In this document: piece by piece, positions 39,364 through 48,837 of the stretch | Position numbering within the stretch: the first letter of the stretch is position 1 | Layout of the letters: every line of letters starts with the position of its first letter | Assembly (NCBI RefSeq): GCF_009753715.1 | Contig: NZ_WQMS01000006.1 | Location: forward strand, 310,001-374,000 | Source of the DNA: Sphingomonas horti | Lineage (GTDB): Bacteria; Pseudomonadota; Alphaproteobacteria; Sphingomonadales; Sphingomonadaceae | Length of the DNA stretch: 64,000 nt | Direction of reading: 5' to 3' | Notes under the pieces: model-generated | The model's input: the letters and a program-made list of their open reading frames with translations, nothing else | The model's database searches: none | Told to the model about the DNA's origin: nothing | Program-made: the position numbers and the translations under genes

Positions 39364-40272
39364 TCAGCGCAGCAGCGGCGCGAGCTTCGCCAGATCGTTG
39401 CGGATCGTCGTCGCGGCGACCCCGCCTTCGCCCATCGCATGGCTGATCTGGTCCAGCCCCTTGACCACGTCGCCCGCCGCATACACGCCTGCGACGGAGG
39501 CACGCTGGTGCGCGTCCACCTTGATGCAGCCGTCCGGCGCCAGATCGATTCCCAGCATCCGTGCGAGCGCGGAATGGATGTCCGATCCAAGCGCGGGATA
39601 GACGCTGTCGAAACGGTGCTCCGCCGTCACGGTGACCAGCACGATCGCGTCGTCTTCCAGCCGTACGTCGGTCACCGGCCCGTCCGCCGCGGCGATGCCG
39701 CATTCCTCCAGCCGGTCCCAATCCTGCGCGTCAAGCTTGCGCTGCTTCGTATCGGGCGCGACCAAAGTCACGTCCCCGGTATAGCCGCGCAGGAACACCG
39801 CCTCGGCGACGCCGTGGCTGTCGTCGCCGATCACGCCGACGCGCTTGTCGGTCACTTCATAGCCGTCGCAGATCGGGCAATAGCGGATCAGCCCGCGCGC
39901 CAGCGCTTCGTCGTGCAGCGCTTCGTCCATCGGCGGCCGCCGGTTAGTGACGCCGGTCGCGAGCAGCACGGTCCGCGCCGCGACCGGCCCGCATCCCCAT
40001 TCGACTTCGAACCCGCCGCCGATCGCAGCGACGCGCGTCACCCGGCCCGTATCGATGGCCGCCCCGTATTTCTGCGCCTGCGCCGTCATCCGCGCCAGCA
40101 GCTCCGCGCCGGCGATCCCGTCCGGAAAGCCGGCATGGTTGCGCGTGCACGGAATCGACGCCGCCCGCCCATCTCCCGCGTCGACGACCCGGATCGAAAG
40201 ATGGAACCGCGCGAGATAAATGGCTGCGGTGAGCCCGGCAGGCCCCCCGCCGACGATCAGGCAATCGAGCAT
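39364..40272 (-). CDS. Thioredoxin-reductase-like FAD enzyme
   Basis: 302 residues. FAD motif LIVGGGPAGLTAA, second NAD(P)-binding motif (RVGVIGDDSHGV) and GVYAAGDV. Redox Cys pair C132/C135 in CPICDGYE, where classic TrxR has CATC. Soluble. Could be a thioredoxin or ferredoxin/flavodoxin reductase. Isolated gene. Confidence 0.88.
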   Translation of the reverse strand: MLDCLIVGGGPAGLTAAIYLARFHLSIRVVDAGDGRAASIPCTRNHAGFPDGIAGAELLARMTAQAQKYGAAIDTGRVTRVAAIGGGFEVEWGCGPVAARTVLLATGVTNRRPPMDEALHDEALARGLIRYCPICDGYEVTDKRVGVIGDDSHGVAEAVFLRGYTGDVTLVAPDTKQRKLDAQDWDRLEECGIAAADGPVTDVRLEDDAIVLVTVTAEHRFDSVYPALGSDIHSALARMLGIDLAPDGCIKVDAHQRASVAGVYAAGDVVKGLDQISHAMGEGGVAATTIRNDLAKLAPLLR

Positions 40273-40347
40273 ATTTCTCCAGATTGGTTCAGGTTGCTCT
40301 CGCGTTTCAACGCCCGGATAGGACAAGGAGTTCGAAGGAGTAAGAAC

Positions 40348-40601
40348 ATGAGCTCTTGCCGCTGGAGCGATGGCGATCTCTACGCCTACCCGGGAGCGAG
40401 GGCTACGTCGTTCATGTAGCCGCGCGACGAGTTGGGAACGGTGTCCGCGAACTCTGCGTCGAGCCAAGCGCTCACGAGTTGCTGGCGCGAATTCCTTGGC
40501 TCGGGAGCAAAGGCTGCGACTATCCTTGGGACGCGCTGCGCTACCTGAAGGATGATATCATCACGGAAATGGAAGAGCAGGAGAAAGCGTTCCAAAGCTA
40601 G
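40348..40601 (+). pseudogene. Frameshifted small hypothetical gene
   Basis: ATG at 40348 opens MSSCRWSDGDLYAYPG and stops at 40417 in one frame; the next frame (from about 40390) continues as GSEGYVVHVAARRVGNG... to 40601, ending EEQEKAFQS. The two halves look like one protein with a single net frame change near base 40390. AAGGAG lies near 40334. Broken by an indel, or by a sequencing error; no family recognised. Confidence 0.6.
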
Positions 40602-40641
40602 CCCCTTGTATGGCCGGCCGAACTGCTCCAGCCCAGCGCTC

Positions 40642-41388
40642 ATGACCTTCGCCGCCACTGTCCTCACGCTTTATCCGGACATGTTCCCCGGCCCGCTTGG
40701 CGCCAGCCTGGCGGGGCGGGCGCTGGCGGAGGGCGTCTGGTCTCTTTCCACCGTCCAGATCCGCGATTTCGCGATCGACAGGCACCGGACCGTCGACGAC
40801 ACGCCGGCCGGCGGCGGGGCGGGAATGGTGCTCCGGCCCGACGTGCTCGCCGCTGCGGTCGATCATGCCCGCGCGCGCCAGCCGCACGCGCCGGTGCTGG
40901 CGATGAGCCCGCGCGGGAAGCCGCTCACCCAGGCGCGCGTGCGCGCGCTTGCCGCCGGCCCCGGCGTCACCATTCTCTGCGGCCGGTTCGAGGGGTTCGA
41001 CGAGCGCATCTTCGAGGGACGGGACGTCGAGCCCGTCTCGATCGGCGACTATATCCTTTCCGGCGGCGAAGTCGGCGCGCTGGTGCTGCTCGATGCTTGC
41101 ATTCGGCTGCTCCCCGGCGTAATGGGCGCCGCTTCCAGCGGGATCGAGGAGAGCTTCGAAAGCGGGCTGCTCGAATATCCGCATTATACCCGACCAGTCG
41201 ACTGGGAAGGGCGCACGATCCCCGAAGTGCTGCGATCGGGGGATCATGCGAAGATCGCCGCCTGGCGGAAGCATCAGGCGGAGACGGAGACACGGCTAAG
41301 GCGGCCGGACCTTTGGGAGCGCTACAGGAGCGCTCGGGTCGATCCGCCCTCTGGCGCGCGGCAGAAGAGTAGGGACGACACGAAATGA
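40642..41388 (+). CDS. trmD: tRNA (guanine-37-N1) methyltransferase
   Basis: 248 residues. Makes m1G37 with SAM. Trefoil-knot motifs [35 protein letters not shown] and [14 protein letters not shown] at 40642 has no obvious Shine-Dalgarno. Its stop overlaps rplS (ATGA). rpsP and rimM, usual upstream neighbours, are absent; a frameshifted gene lies there instead. Confidence 0.97.
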   Translation: MTFAATVLTLYPDMFPGPLGASLAGRALAEGVWSLSTVQIRDFAIDRHRTVDDTPAGGGAGMVLRPDVLAAAVDHARARQPHAPVLAMSPRGKPLTQARVRALAAGPGVTILCGRFEGFDERIFEGRDVEPVSIGDYILSGGEVGALVLLDACIRLLPGVMGAASSGIEESFESGLLEYPHYTRPVDWEGRTIPEVLRSGDHAKIAAWRKHQAETETRLRRPDLWERYRSARVDPPSGARQKSRDDTK

Positions 41389-41777
41389 ACCTGATCCAGC
41401 AGCTCGAGGCCGAGCAGATCGCCAAGTTCAACGAATCGAAGAAGATTCCCGAATTCCGCCCCGGCGATACGCTACGCGTGGGCGTGAAGGTGGTCGAAGG
41501 CGACCGCACCCGCGTCCAGGCCTATGAAGGCGTCTGCATCGCCCGCGCCAATAAGGGCATGGGCTCCAGCTTCACTGTCCGCAAGATCAGCTTCGGCGAG
41601 GGCGTCGAGCGCGTCTTCCCGCTCTATTCGCCGAACATCGAATCGATCGATGTCGTCCGCAAGGGCGTCGTCCGCCGCGCCAAGCTCTATTACCTCCGCG
41701 GCCGCACCGGCAAGTCGGCCCGCATCGCCGAACGCCGCGACGCGCGCCCGGAAAAGAGCGTCGAAGCGGTCGGCTAA
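41385..41777 (+). CDS. rplS: Ribosomal protein L19
   Basis: 130 residues. 50S subunit protein at the subunit interface: [53 protein letters not shown] and [14 protein letters not shown]. Overlaps trmD by four bases. Followed by a strong terminator. Confidence 0.97.
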   Translation: MNLIQQLEAEQIAKFNESKKIPEFRPGDTLRVGVKVVEGDRTRVQAYEGVCIARANKGMGSSFTVRKISFGEGVERVFPLYSPNIESIDVVRKGVVRRAKLYYLRGRTGKSARIAERRDARPEKSVEAVG

Positions 41778-41802
41778 GCGTCCGCTCCAGGACTTCAGCA
41801 GC

Positions 41803-41834
41803 GGGCCGGCGACGGGCGTCGCCGGCCCTTTTTT
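41803..41834 (+). terminator. Strong intrinsic terminator after rplS
   Basis: Perfect 11-bp stem GGGCCGGCGAC / GTCGCCGGCCC with loop GGGC, then TTTTTT (41829-41834). Ends the trmD-rplS unit. Confidence 0.93.
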
Positions 41835-41879
41835 ATGCGCCGCGATTGGACTACCAATCCTCCTGAACAAGGGGGACTT

Positions 41880-44678
41880 GTGATCAGATTTGCGTATTTG
41901 GCCGCCGTCGCGGCGATCGTGATGCCAGCTGCGGCGCACGCAGGCGAGGCGGTGCTCTATGGCCCTGCACCGGCCTGGGCCTTGCGCTCGACCTTGCCCG
42001 ATCCGGCGATGCAGGCAGCCGACGCGCCGGTGCTGCTGCTCTACGACAGCCAGCAGCGGATCGAGGGCGACACGCTCTACACCTATCTCGACACCGCCTC
42101 GCGCGCAGCCACGCCGGAGCTGCTGTCGCAACTGGCGACGCTGTCGCTGATGTGGCTGCCCGACAAGGGCGACGTCACCATCCACGAGCTGTCGATCCAG
42201 CGCGCCGGTGAGCGGATCGACCTGCTCGCAAAGGGGCAGAAGTTCACCGTGCTCCGCCGCGAGGAGACGATGGAGCAGCGCGAACTGACCGGCCTGCTGA
42301 CCGCGACCATGCCGGTGGAGGGGCTGCGGATCGGCGACGTGCTGCGCCTGTCCTACTCAACCTCCACGCGCGACCCGGCGCTCGGCGGTCATGTGCAGAA
42401 TGTCGTGCCAGTCCCGGTCGAGCCGGTCCGGCTCGCCGCCGGCCGCATGCGCCTGTCCTGGGCCGACGCGGCGCAGCCGCGGTGGAAAACGCTTGCCGAC
42501 ACGATTGCGGTCAAGCCGCCCAAGGCCGGCGCCAATGCCGTCGAGATCGCGCTTCCCGCTGCCAAGCTGGCCGAGATGCCGCCTGACGCGCCGGTCCGCT
42601 TCCGGCCGCTGCCGCTGTTCGAGCTTTCCACGTTCGACAGCTGGCAGCAGGTGTCGCGCGTGATGGCGCCGCTTTACGCGACCGACGGGCTGATCGTTCC
42701 CGGCAGCCCGCTCGCCGGCGAGGTTGCGGCGATCATGAAGGCGGACTCGACGGCGGTCGGCCGTGCCGGGCGTGCGCTGCGGCTGGTGCAGGACCAGGTC
42801 CGCTATCTCGCGGTGCTGATGAACGGCGGCAACTACACGCCGCAGGCGCCCGCACGCACCTGGGAGCTGCGCTACGGTGACTGCAAGGCCAAGTCGCTGC
42901 TGCTGCTGGCGATGCTCCGCGCGATGGGGATCGAGGCCGAAGCCGTGCTCGCCAGCTCGCAGCTCGGCGACCGGGTCGCAGACCGGTTGCCCAGCGCGGC
43001 GGCCTTCGATCATGTGCTCGTCCGGGCGGTGATCGACGGCCGCACGATGTGGCTGGACGGTACCCGCACCGGATCGCGGCTGCCGGACATCTGGGACACG
43101 CCGGCGCTCCGTACCGTGCTTCCGCTGCGGGCCGCCGGCGCCGAGCTGATGCCGGTCGTGCTGCACAATGATGCGCGGCCGCTGATCGACGTCAGCATCG
43201 ACGCCGACGAGACCGCTAGCGTCGACCTGCCCGATGTCATGGCTATTTCGGCCAGCTTCCGCGGCGACATCGCCGGCAAGCTCGCACTCGCCAACCAGCT
43301 GACCGCGAAGCAGCGGCTCGACGGCGCCCGCGCGGCGCTGGGACCGTTCATCGGCGAGGCGCAGCTGTCGGACGTCGCCTTCAGATATGACGACGCCTCC
43401 GGGACGACGACCATCTCCGCGCGCGCGGCGGCGACGACGCCGTGGCGGATGACCGACCGCCGCATGCGCCGCGGGGTGACCAAGTTGCTCGACACGATCG
43501 ACTTCGCGCCGGATCGCGGCCGCCCCGCCTGGGCGGTGATCCCGGTTGCCGTCGACGGGCCGATCGCGATGCGTTGGCGCATGCGCGTGCGCTTGCCCGA
43601 AGCCGGGCGCGACATGACGCTGGAGGGCGATCGTTCCCTCTCCGGCCATGCCGCCGGCTATGATTTCCAGCGCACTGTCGACCTTGCGGGCGGCGTGCTG
43701 ACGATCGAGGAGCGGATCGACCAGACCGGCAAGGAAATCGCAGCCGCCGAAGTCGCGAAGGAACGTGACGCGCTCGCTGGTATCCAGGCGCGCAGCCCGA
43801 AGCTGGTCGCGCCGGCCGACACGCGGCGTCGCTGGGAGATCGCCGGCGCCGACCCGGCGGGCGCCACCCAGGTCAAGGCGCTGGAGGAAGTGTTCGCCAA
43901 GGCAATCGCCGCCGATCCGGATGAAGTCACCGGCTATACCAGCCGCGCCAATTTCCGGCGCGGCATCGGCAACCGCGCCGGCGCGATCGCCGACTATAGC
44001 AAGGCGCTGGCGCTCGCGCCGACCGTCGATGTCTACCTCGCCCGCGCCTGGCTGCACGAAAGCGGCAAGGCGATGGACGCGGCGCTGGCCGATGCGGAAG
44101 CCGCGCGCAAGCTCGATCCCTCCTCGGTCGATGCCAATGTTGGGCTGGCCGGGCTGAAGGCGGAGGCGGGCGATCTCGCCGGCGCGCTGGCGCTGCTCAA
44201 CGAGCGGGAAGCGGTCGGCGGCGAGGCCCGCGCGCTGTACCGGCGCGCCAGGGCCGATGTGCTCGGCAAATATGGCGACCCAAAGCAGGCGGTCGAAATC
44301 CTCGACACCGCGATCGCCGAAAAGCCGGGCAGCCCGTCGCTGCTGAACGCGCGCTGCTGGGTGAAAGGCACCCGGTCGATCATGCTGGACACCGCAATCA
44401 AGGACTGCACGACTGCGGTCGAGCTGAGCGAGGTCTCGGCGGCCGCGCTCGACAGCCGCGCGCTGGTCTGGTTCCGACTCGCCCGCTACGACGACGCGCT
44501 GCGCGATCTGGACGCCGCGCTCGCCGAGGCGCCGGGCCAGGCGGCGAGCCTGTTCATGCGCGGCATCGTGCTGGCCAGGCTCAATCGCCTCGACGATTCG
44601 AAGAAGGACCTGGCGCTCGCCCGCCGGCTCTATCCCCGCATCGATGAGGATTACGCCCGCTACGGCCTCAAGCCTTAG
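41880..44678 (+). CDS. DUF3857/transglutaminase-like protein with TPR
   Basis: 932 residues. GTG start at 41880 with AGGGGGA upstream, then a signal peptide (ending AAHA). DUF3857-type N-terminal domain, transglutaminase-like core (about residues 300-400) with Cys335 in LRYGDCKAKS and the His in AFDHVLVRAV, then a C-terminal TPR region (about 650-920, e.g. GNRAGAIADYSKALALAP). Periplasmic; protein crosslinking or peptidase-like function. Target unknown. Confidence 0.86.
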   Translation: MIRFAYLAAVAAIVMPAAAHAGEAVLYGPAPAWALRSTLPDPAMQAADAPVLLLYDSQQRIEGDTLYTYLDTASRAATPELLSQLATLSLMWLPDKGDVTIHELSIQRAGERIDLLAKGQKFTVLRREETMEQRELTGLLTATMPVEGLRIGDVLRLSYSTSTRDPALGGHVQNVVPVPVEPVRLAAGRMRLSWADAAQPRWKTLADTIAVKPPKAGANAVEIALPAAKLAEMPPDAPVRFRPLPLFELSTFDSWQQVSRVMAPLYATDGLIVPGSPLAGEVAAIMKADSTAVGRAGRALRLVQDQVRYLAVLMNGGNYTPQAPARTWELRYGDCKAKSLLLLAMLRAMGIEAEAVLASSQLGDRVADRLPSAAAFDHVLVRAVIDGRTMWLDGTRTGSRLPDIWDTPALRTVLPLRAAGAELMPVVLHNDARPLIDVSIDADETASVDLPDVMAISASFRGDIAGKLALANQLTAKQRLDGARAALGPFIGEAQLSDVAFRYDDASGTTTISARAAATTPWRMTDRRMRRGVTKLLDTIDFAPDRGRPAWAVIPVAVDGPIAMRWRMRVRLPEAGRDMTLEGDRSLSGHAAGYDFQRTVDLAGGVLTIEERIDQTGKEIAAAEVAKERDALAGIQARSPKLVAPADTRRRWEIAGADPAGATQVKALEEVFAKAIAADPDEVTGYTSRANFRRGIGNRAGAIADYSKALALAPTVDVYLARAWLHESGKAMDAALADAEAARKLDPSSVDANVGLAGLKAEAGDLAGALALLNEREAVGGEARALYRRARADVLGKYGDPKQAVEILDTAIAEKPGSPSLLNARCWVKGTRSIMLDTAIKDCTTAVELSEVSAAALDSRALVWFRLARYDDALRDLDAALAEAPGQAASLFMRGIVLARLNRLDDSKKDLALARRLYPRIDEDYARYGLKP

Positions 44679-44772
44679 CGGACACGCCCGTTGCCGGATG
44701 GCTCAAATGCGTTCCATCACGCCCGGCTGCATCGGGCAGGAGAACTCGCGTGACGACGCGATTGAATGAGCG

Positions 44773-45522
44773 TCAGGCGCGCGCCGCGACGGCCACGCCC
44801 TTCCGACGCGCCGCGAGGCCGGCCGAGCCGAAGCCGATGATCATCAAAGCCCATGTGCCCGGTTCCGGCACGGCCGCCGCGGCGATGCCGAATTGCACGA
44901 CCGGCACATTGTAAAAGCCGGCTTCGCCTTGCGTCGCGTCCGGACCCGAACCGCCGCCGACCGATCCGGTAATGCCATTTCCGACCGCCACTGCATCGAC
45001 ACCAAAGAAATTCAGCGTGTCGGGTGCCGATCGCCGCAACGTCACCACCAGGTCCCCGCCATGATAGGTGAAGGCCTGGCTGAAGCCGATGGTGAAGAAC
45101 GGGTAGGGAGTGGGACCCGAGGCCGTGATCGAGGCCGCGGGGATCGAAAGAGCGCCCGACCGGACCTGCACGGCGTCCGCGCCGACATTGTCGGCAAACA
45201 CGCCTGACATCGCATTCAGCGGGGTGGCGAGCGTCGCCAACTGGACGTCGAAACGGGAGAACTCGAAATCCTGCGCGGCTGCGAAGCCGGGCTCGGCGCG
45301 AAACCCGATGCTGGTGATCTTGGATCCGGCTGCAACGCCAGCAAACTGGGATGCCGCATAGGCGAATTGGAAGGTCGTGGCCGCGCCATTGTTGATGATC
45401 GCGACCGTCAGGGTCGGCGCGTCCGTGGTTGCGTAGGCATTGGGCGCCACGACTTCGGCGGCTAGCGCGGTTGACGATGCGATTGCGGCGCCCAGCGCGG
45501 CGGCCATGATCGAACGAAGCAT
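44773..45522 (-). CDS. PEP-CTERM sorting-domain protein
   Basis: 249 residues. Signal peptide (MLRSIMAAALGAAIASSTALA), beta-rich secreted part and C-terminal PEPGTWALMIIGF, hydrophobic segment and AARRKG. A second exosortase target in the window, unrelated in its mature domain to the first. Convergent with the DUF3857 gene. Confidence 0.87.
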   Translation of the reverse strand: MLRSIMAAALGAAIASSTALAAEVVAPNAYATTDAPTLTVAIINNGAATTFQFAYAASQFAGVAAGSKITSIGFRAEPGFAAAQDFEFSRFDVQLATLATPLNAMSGVFADNVGADAVQVRSGALSIPAASITASGPTPYPFFTIGFSQAFTYHGGDLVVTLRRSAPDTLNFFGVDAVAVGNGITGSVGGGSGPDATQGEAGFYNVPVVQFGIAAAAVPEPGTWALMIIGFGSAGLAARRKGVAVAARA

Positions 45523-45667
45523 TTGATTCCCCTTTTAGTCTTCCTTGTCCGATAACAAGCATGGCGGCTGCCGCGAAAGGGGAAGATGTGCTGTCGGTGT
45601 CTCAAAATCTTACGGTATCCGGCCCGAACCGAGCGCGACCCGGCGTTCGGCCGTCTTTTCTCGGGCT

Positions 45668-46540
45668 CTAGCTGCTCCCCAGCAGCAGCACGCCGCCCAG
45701 CAGCACCGCGCAGCCGGCGAGACGCGGCGCGCCGACATGCTCGCCCAGGATCAGTAAGCCGAACAGCGCGCCAATCATCATCGACATCTCGCGCGCCGGC
45801 GCGACGATGCTGACCGGCGCGCCCAGGCTCAGCGCCCCCAGCACCAGGATATAGCCGAGCGGGGACAGCAGCCCGACGCCGATCGCGAGCGCCCAATAGC
45901 CTCGCATCCGCCGCATGGCGCCGGCCCGGTCGCGCATCACCGCCGGCAGCAGCAGGACGAAGCGCAGCGTGTTGGACGTCCAGTCGAGCACGACCGGCGG
46001 GATCAGCAGCGCCTTCACCGCATAGGCGTCGGTCAGTGTGTAGCCGGCGATCAGCGCGCCCGTCGCGCCGCCCCAGCGCACGCCGTCGCGCGCCGCCGGA
46101 CGGGAGAAGGCGCCCACATGGCCGTCAGTCGCGATCGGCGCGATCCCGACGACCACCCCGACCAGACCGGCGACCCGGAGCCAGGTGACCTGCTCGCCCA
46201 GCAGCAGGAACGCCCCGATCGCCGACAGCATCGGGCCGGTGCCGCGCGCGACCGGATACACGACCGATAGGTCGGCCAGCTGATATCCGCGCTGCAGCGC
46301 CAGGCTATAGGCCAGGTGGATCAGCGCGCTTGCGATCAGGCAGCCGAACACCGGCCCGCTCGGCGTCAGTGCGCCGGTCGCGATCAGCCACAGCGCCCAG
46401 GGGGCATAGGCGACGCACGCGACCAGGTTGTACGCGAACACGAACGCCACGCCCGCGTCGGCCGCGCGTTTGGCCACCAGGTTCCAGGTCGCATGACAGA
46501 TCGCCGCCAGGATGACGAGCGCGAACGAGGCGAGGGGCAT
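45668..46540 (-). CDS. EamA-family (DMT) transporter
   Basis: 290 residues with ten hydrophobic segments in two EamA repeats. Drug/metabolite exporter type. Motifs: ATWNLVAKRAADAG at the N-terminus, YPVARGTGPMLSAIGAFLLLGE and GALFGLLILGEHVG. ATG at 46540. Cargo unknown. Confidence 0.88.
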   Translation of the reverse strand: MPLASFALVILAAICHATWNLVAKRAADAGVAFVFAYNLVACVAYAPWALWLIATGALTPSGPVFGCLIASALIHLAYSLALQRGYQLADLSVVYPVARGTGPMLSAIGAFLLLGEQVTWLRVAGLVGVVVGIAPIATDGHVGAFSRPAARDGVRWGGATGALIAGYTLTDAYAVKALLIPPVVLDWTSNTLRFVLLLPAVMRDRAGAMRRMRGYWALAIGVGLLSPLGYILVLGALSLGAPVSIVAPAREMSMMIGALFGLLILGEHVGAPRLAGCAVLLGGVLLLGSS

Positions 46541-46585
46541 CGCCGCGCATGGACCCGGTTTTGGCCCCGCTTGTCCAGCGGCGAT

Positions 46586-46771
46586 CTATCCGATGATCTT
46601 CAGCAGCCGGGGCTCAGGCGCCGAGCGGCGTGAATCGCTCTCCGCCTCCGCCGCGATCAGCGCGTGCAGATCGGCAACGGCGGCATTCAGCTCGGCCTCC
46701 GCGTCGGTCGCGGGATCGGCATTCTCGTAGAGGCAGGCGCGCAGCGCGCGCGGCAGGCGGCGGTCGATCAT
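46586..46771 (-). CDS. Possible 61-residue hypothetical protein
   Basis: Short frame MIDRRLPRALRACLYENADP... ending EPRLLKIIG, with an Ala/Glu-rich helix. It is the only reasonable frame in the 391-base gap between the EamA gene and the sulfotransferase, but no clear ribosome site was seen. Treat as tentative; the rest of the gap shows no recognised feature. Confidence 0.35.
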   Translation of the reverse strand: MIDRRLPRALRACLYENADPATDAEAELNAAVADLHALIAAEAESDSRRSAPEPRLLKIIG

Positions 46772-46931
46772 CCGGAGGCCCTTGGCCGACCGGAAAAGCG
46801 CGTTGAATCAAGAGTCGATCAACCGCCGCCCGGGGCGCCGAACCGCCCGGGCCTGCGGCCAATGGCCGCGCCACGCCGCCGAACGTCAGCATTGCAAGGG
46901 CTGGCCCAACCCGGCACACCCTCCCGCGTAG

Positions 46932-48638
46932 ATGCTTCGAACGCCGGCTCCCGACCCTCGCGCCCTCCGTCACGCCGCCACGGCGGCGAGGGCCGCCGGC
47001 CGCGATGCGGAGGCCGAGCGGCTGGAGCTCGCCGCGATCGACACCTCGGTCGCCAATCCGGTGCTGATCGAGGCCGGCGCGGCGCTGGTCGCGAGCGACC
47101 TGCGCACCGCCGAGCGGCTGTTGCGGGCGCATCTGCGGGACGATCCCTTTGACGTCGCGGCGATCCGGATGATGGCGGAGCTGGCAGGGCGGCTGGGGCG
47201 CTACCGCGACGCGGAGGCGCTGCTGCGGCGCGCGCTGGAGCTGGCGCCCGGCTTCCGTCCGGCGCGGTCGAACCTCGCGACGGTCCTCCATCGCCAGAAC
47301 CGATCGGCCGAGGCGCTGGCGGAGCTCGATCGGCTGCTCGCCGACGAGCCTGACAATCCGACGCACGAGAATCTGAAGGCGGCCGCGCTCGGCCGGATCG
47401 GCGAGTTCGAGGAGGCGATCGCGCTCTACGAAAGCGTGCTCGCCAAGGCTCCCGACCAGCCCAAGATCTGGATGAGCTACGGCCATGTGCTGAAGACCGT
47501 CGGCCGCCAGCCGGACGCGATCGCCGCCTATCGCCGCGCCATCGCACTCCGTCCCGGGCTGGGGGAGGTCTGGTGGAGCCTCGCCAACCTGAAGACCGTG
47601 CGCTTCTCCGAAGAGGACGTGGCGGCGATGCAGGAGGCGCTCGCCGGTCCCGTTCTGAGCGAGGACGACCGCCTCCACCTCCATTTCGCGCTGGGCAAGG
47701 CGCTGGAGGATCGCGGTGACGCTTCGCCGTCGTTCCGCCACTATGTGCAGGGCAACGCGATCCGTCGCGTCCAGCTTCCCTACGACCCGGCCGAGACCGA
47801 CGAGCAGGTCGCCCGCGCGATGGCGATCTACACCTCCGATTTCTTCGCCGTTCGCGCCGGCTGGGGCTGCCCGGCGCCCGACCCGATCTTCGTGCTCGGC
47901 ATGCCGCGCGCCGGCTCGACGTTGATCGAGCAGATCCTTGCCAGCCATTCGCAGGTCGAAGGCACGATGGAGCTGCCCGACATTCCAGCGCTTGCCGCCC
48001 GCATCGGCGCGGGCGGCACACCGATTGGGGAGCTCACCCCCGATCAGGTCCGCGCGCTCGGCGAGGAGTATCTCGACCGCACCCGCATCCAGCGCAAGAC
48101 GGACCGGCCCTTCTTCATCGACAAATTGCCGAACAATTGGGCGCATGTCGGGCTGATCCGGCTGATCCTGCCGAACGCGAAGATCGTCGACGCACGCCGC
48201 CACCCGCTCGCCAGCTGCTTCTCCAACTTCAAGCAGCATTTCGCGCGCGGCCAGAGCTTCACTTACGGGCTCGAAGACGTCGGGCTGTACTACGCCGCCT
48301 ATGTCCGCCTGATGGCGCATTTCGACCGGGTGCTGCCGGGCGCCGTCCACCGCGTCATCTACGAAGGGCTGGTCGACGACACCGAAAGGGAGATCCGCGC
48401 CCTGCTCGCGGCCCTCGGCCTGCCGTTCGAGGAGCCTTGCCTCCGCTTCTGGGAAACCGATCGCGCCGTCCGCACCGCCAGCTCCGAACAAGTCCGCCGC
48501 CCGATCAACCGCGACGGCCTGGAGCCGTGGAAGCCGTTCGACCCGTGGCTGGAGCCACTGAGGACGGCGCTCGGCGAGGTGCTCGATGCCTATCCGGAGA
48601 TACCGGCGGCCTGTTCGTTTCCGTCGCCCCGGCCTTGA
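46932..48638 (+). CDS. TPR-sulfotransferase
   Basis: 568 residues. N-terminal TPR (about residues 20-240; e.g. GRYRDAEALLRRALELAP, GRQPDAIAAYRRAIALRP), then a sulfotransferase domain with PAPS-binding FVLGMPRAGSTLIEQIL (about residue 323) and RHPLASC. Transfers sulfate from PAPS to an unknown acceptor, which might be a glycan or peptide. The last residues (SFPSPRP) are within a repeat. Just upstream of the TonB receptor. Confidence 0.88.
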   Translation: MLRTPAPDPRALRHAATAARAAGRDAEAERLELAAIDTSVANPVLIEAGAALVASDLRTAERLLRAHLRDDPFDVAAIRMMAELAGRLGRYRDAEALLRRALELAPGFRPARSNLATVLHRQNRSAEALAELDRLLADEPDNPTHENLKAAALGRIGEFEEAIALYESVLAKAPDQPKIWMSYGHVLKTVGRQPDAIAAYRRAIALRPGLGEVWWSLANLKTVRFSEEDVAAMQEALAGPVLSEDDRLHLHFALGKALEDRGDASPSFRHYVQGNAIRRVQLPYDPAETDEQVARAMAIYTSDFFAVRAGWGCPAPDPIFVLGMPRAGSTLIEQILASHSQVEGTMELPDIPALAARIGAGGTPIGELTPDQVRALGEEYLDRTRIQRKTDRPFFIDKLPNNWAHVGLIRLILPNAKIVDARRHPLASCFSNFKQHFARGQSFTYGLEDVGLYYAAYVRLMAHFDRVLPGAVHRVIYEGLVDDTEREIRALLAALGLPFEEPCLRFWETDRAVRTASSEQVRRPINRDGLEPWKPFDPWLEPLRTALGEVLDAYPEIPAACSFPSPRP

Positions 48639-48705
48639 GCCGGGGTACCGCTGCCTTTGCGCAGAACGAGAAGCGGGATCCCGGCTCAAGACCGGGGATG
48701 ACGAC
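48622..48705. repeat. Palindromic repeat, GTCNCCCCGGCCTTGAGCCGGGG family
   Basis: Arms around GTCGCCCCGGCCTTGAGCCG and CCCGGCTCAAGACCGGGGATGAC. The sulfotransferase stop codon (48636-48638) lies in its left arm. Same family as 17602, 52371 and 62535. Confidence 0.85.
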
Positions 48706-48837
48706 ACCCACAGGCGCGCCCAACCGTTGCACAATCGCAACAGCCGTTCAGGAAAGCGCAGCGGCTGCGGCGCCCCTCTTTACCATGTCGCCAAACGGGT
48801 GAAGCTTCTTTGCGGGGACTTGGTTGGGAGGTGCATT

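Noticed and set aside
40348-40601. Programmed frameshift in the small gene before trmD
   Set aside because: No slippery heptamer or clear stimulatory structure seen at about 40390; an indel is simpler.
46614-48740. Minus-strand frame antisense to the TPR-sulfotransferase
   Set aside because: Shadow of a clear coding gene; Arg/Ala/Gly-rich with no motifs.
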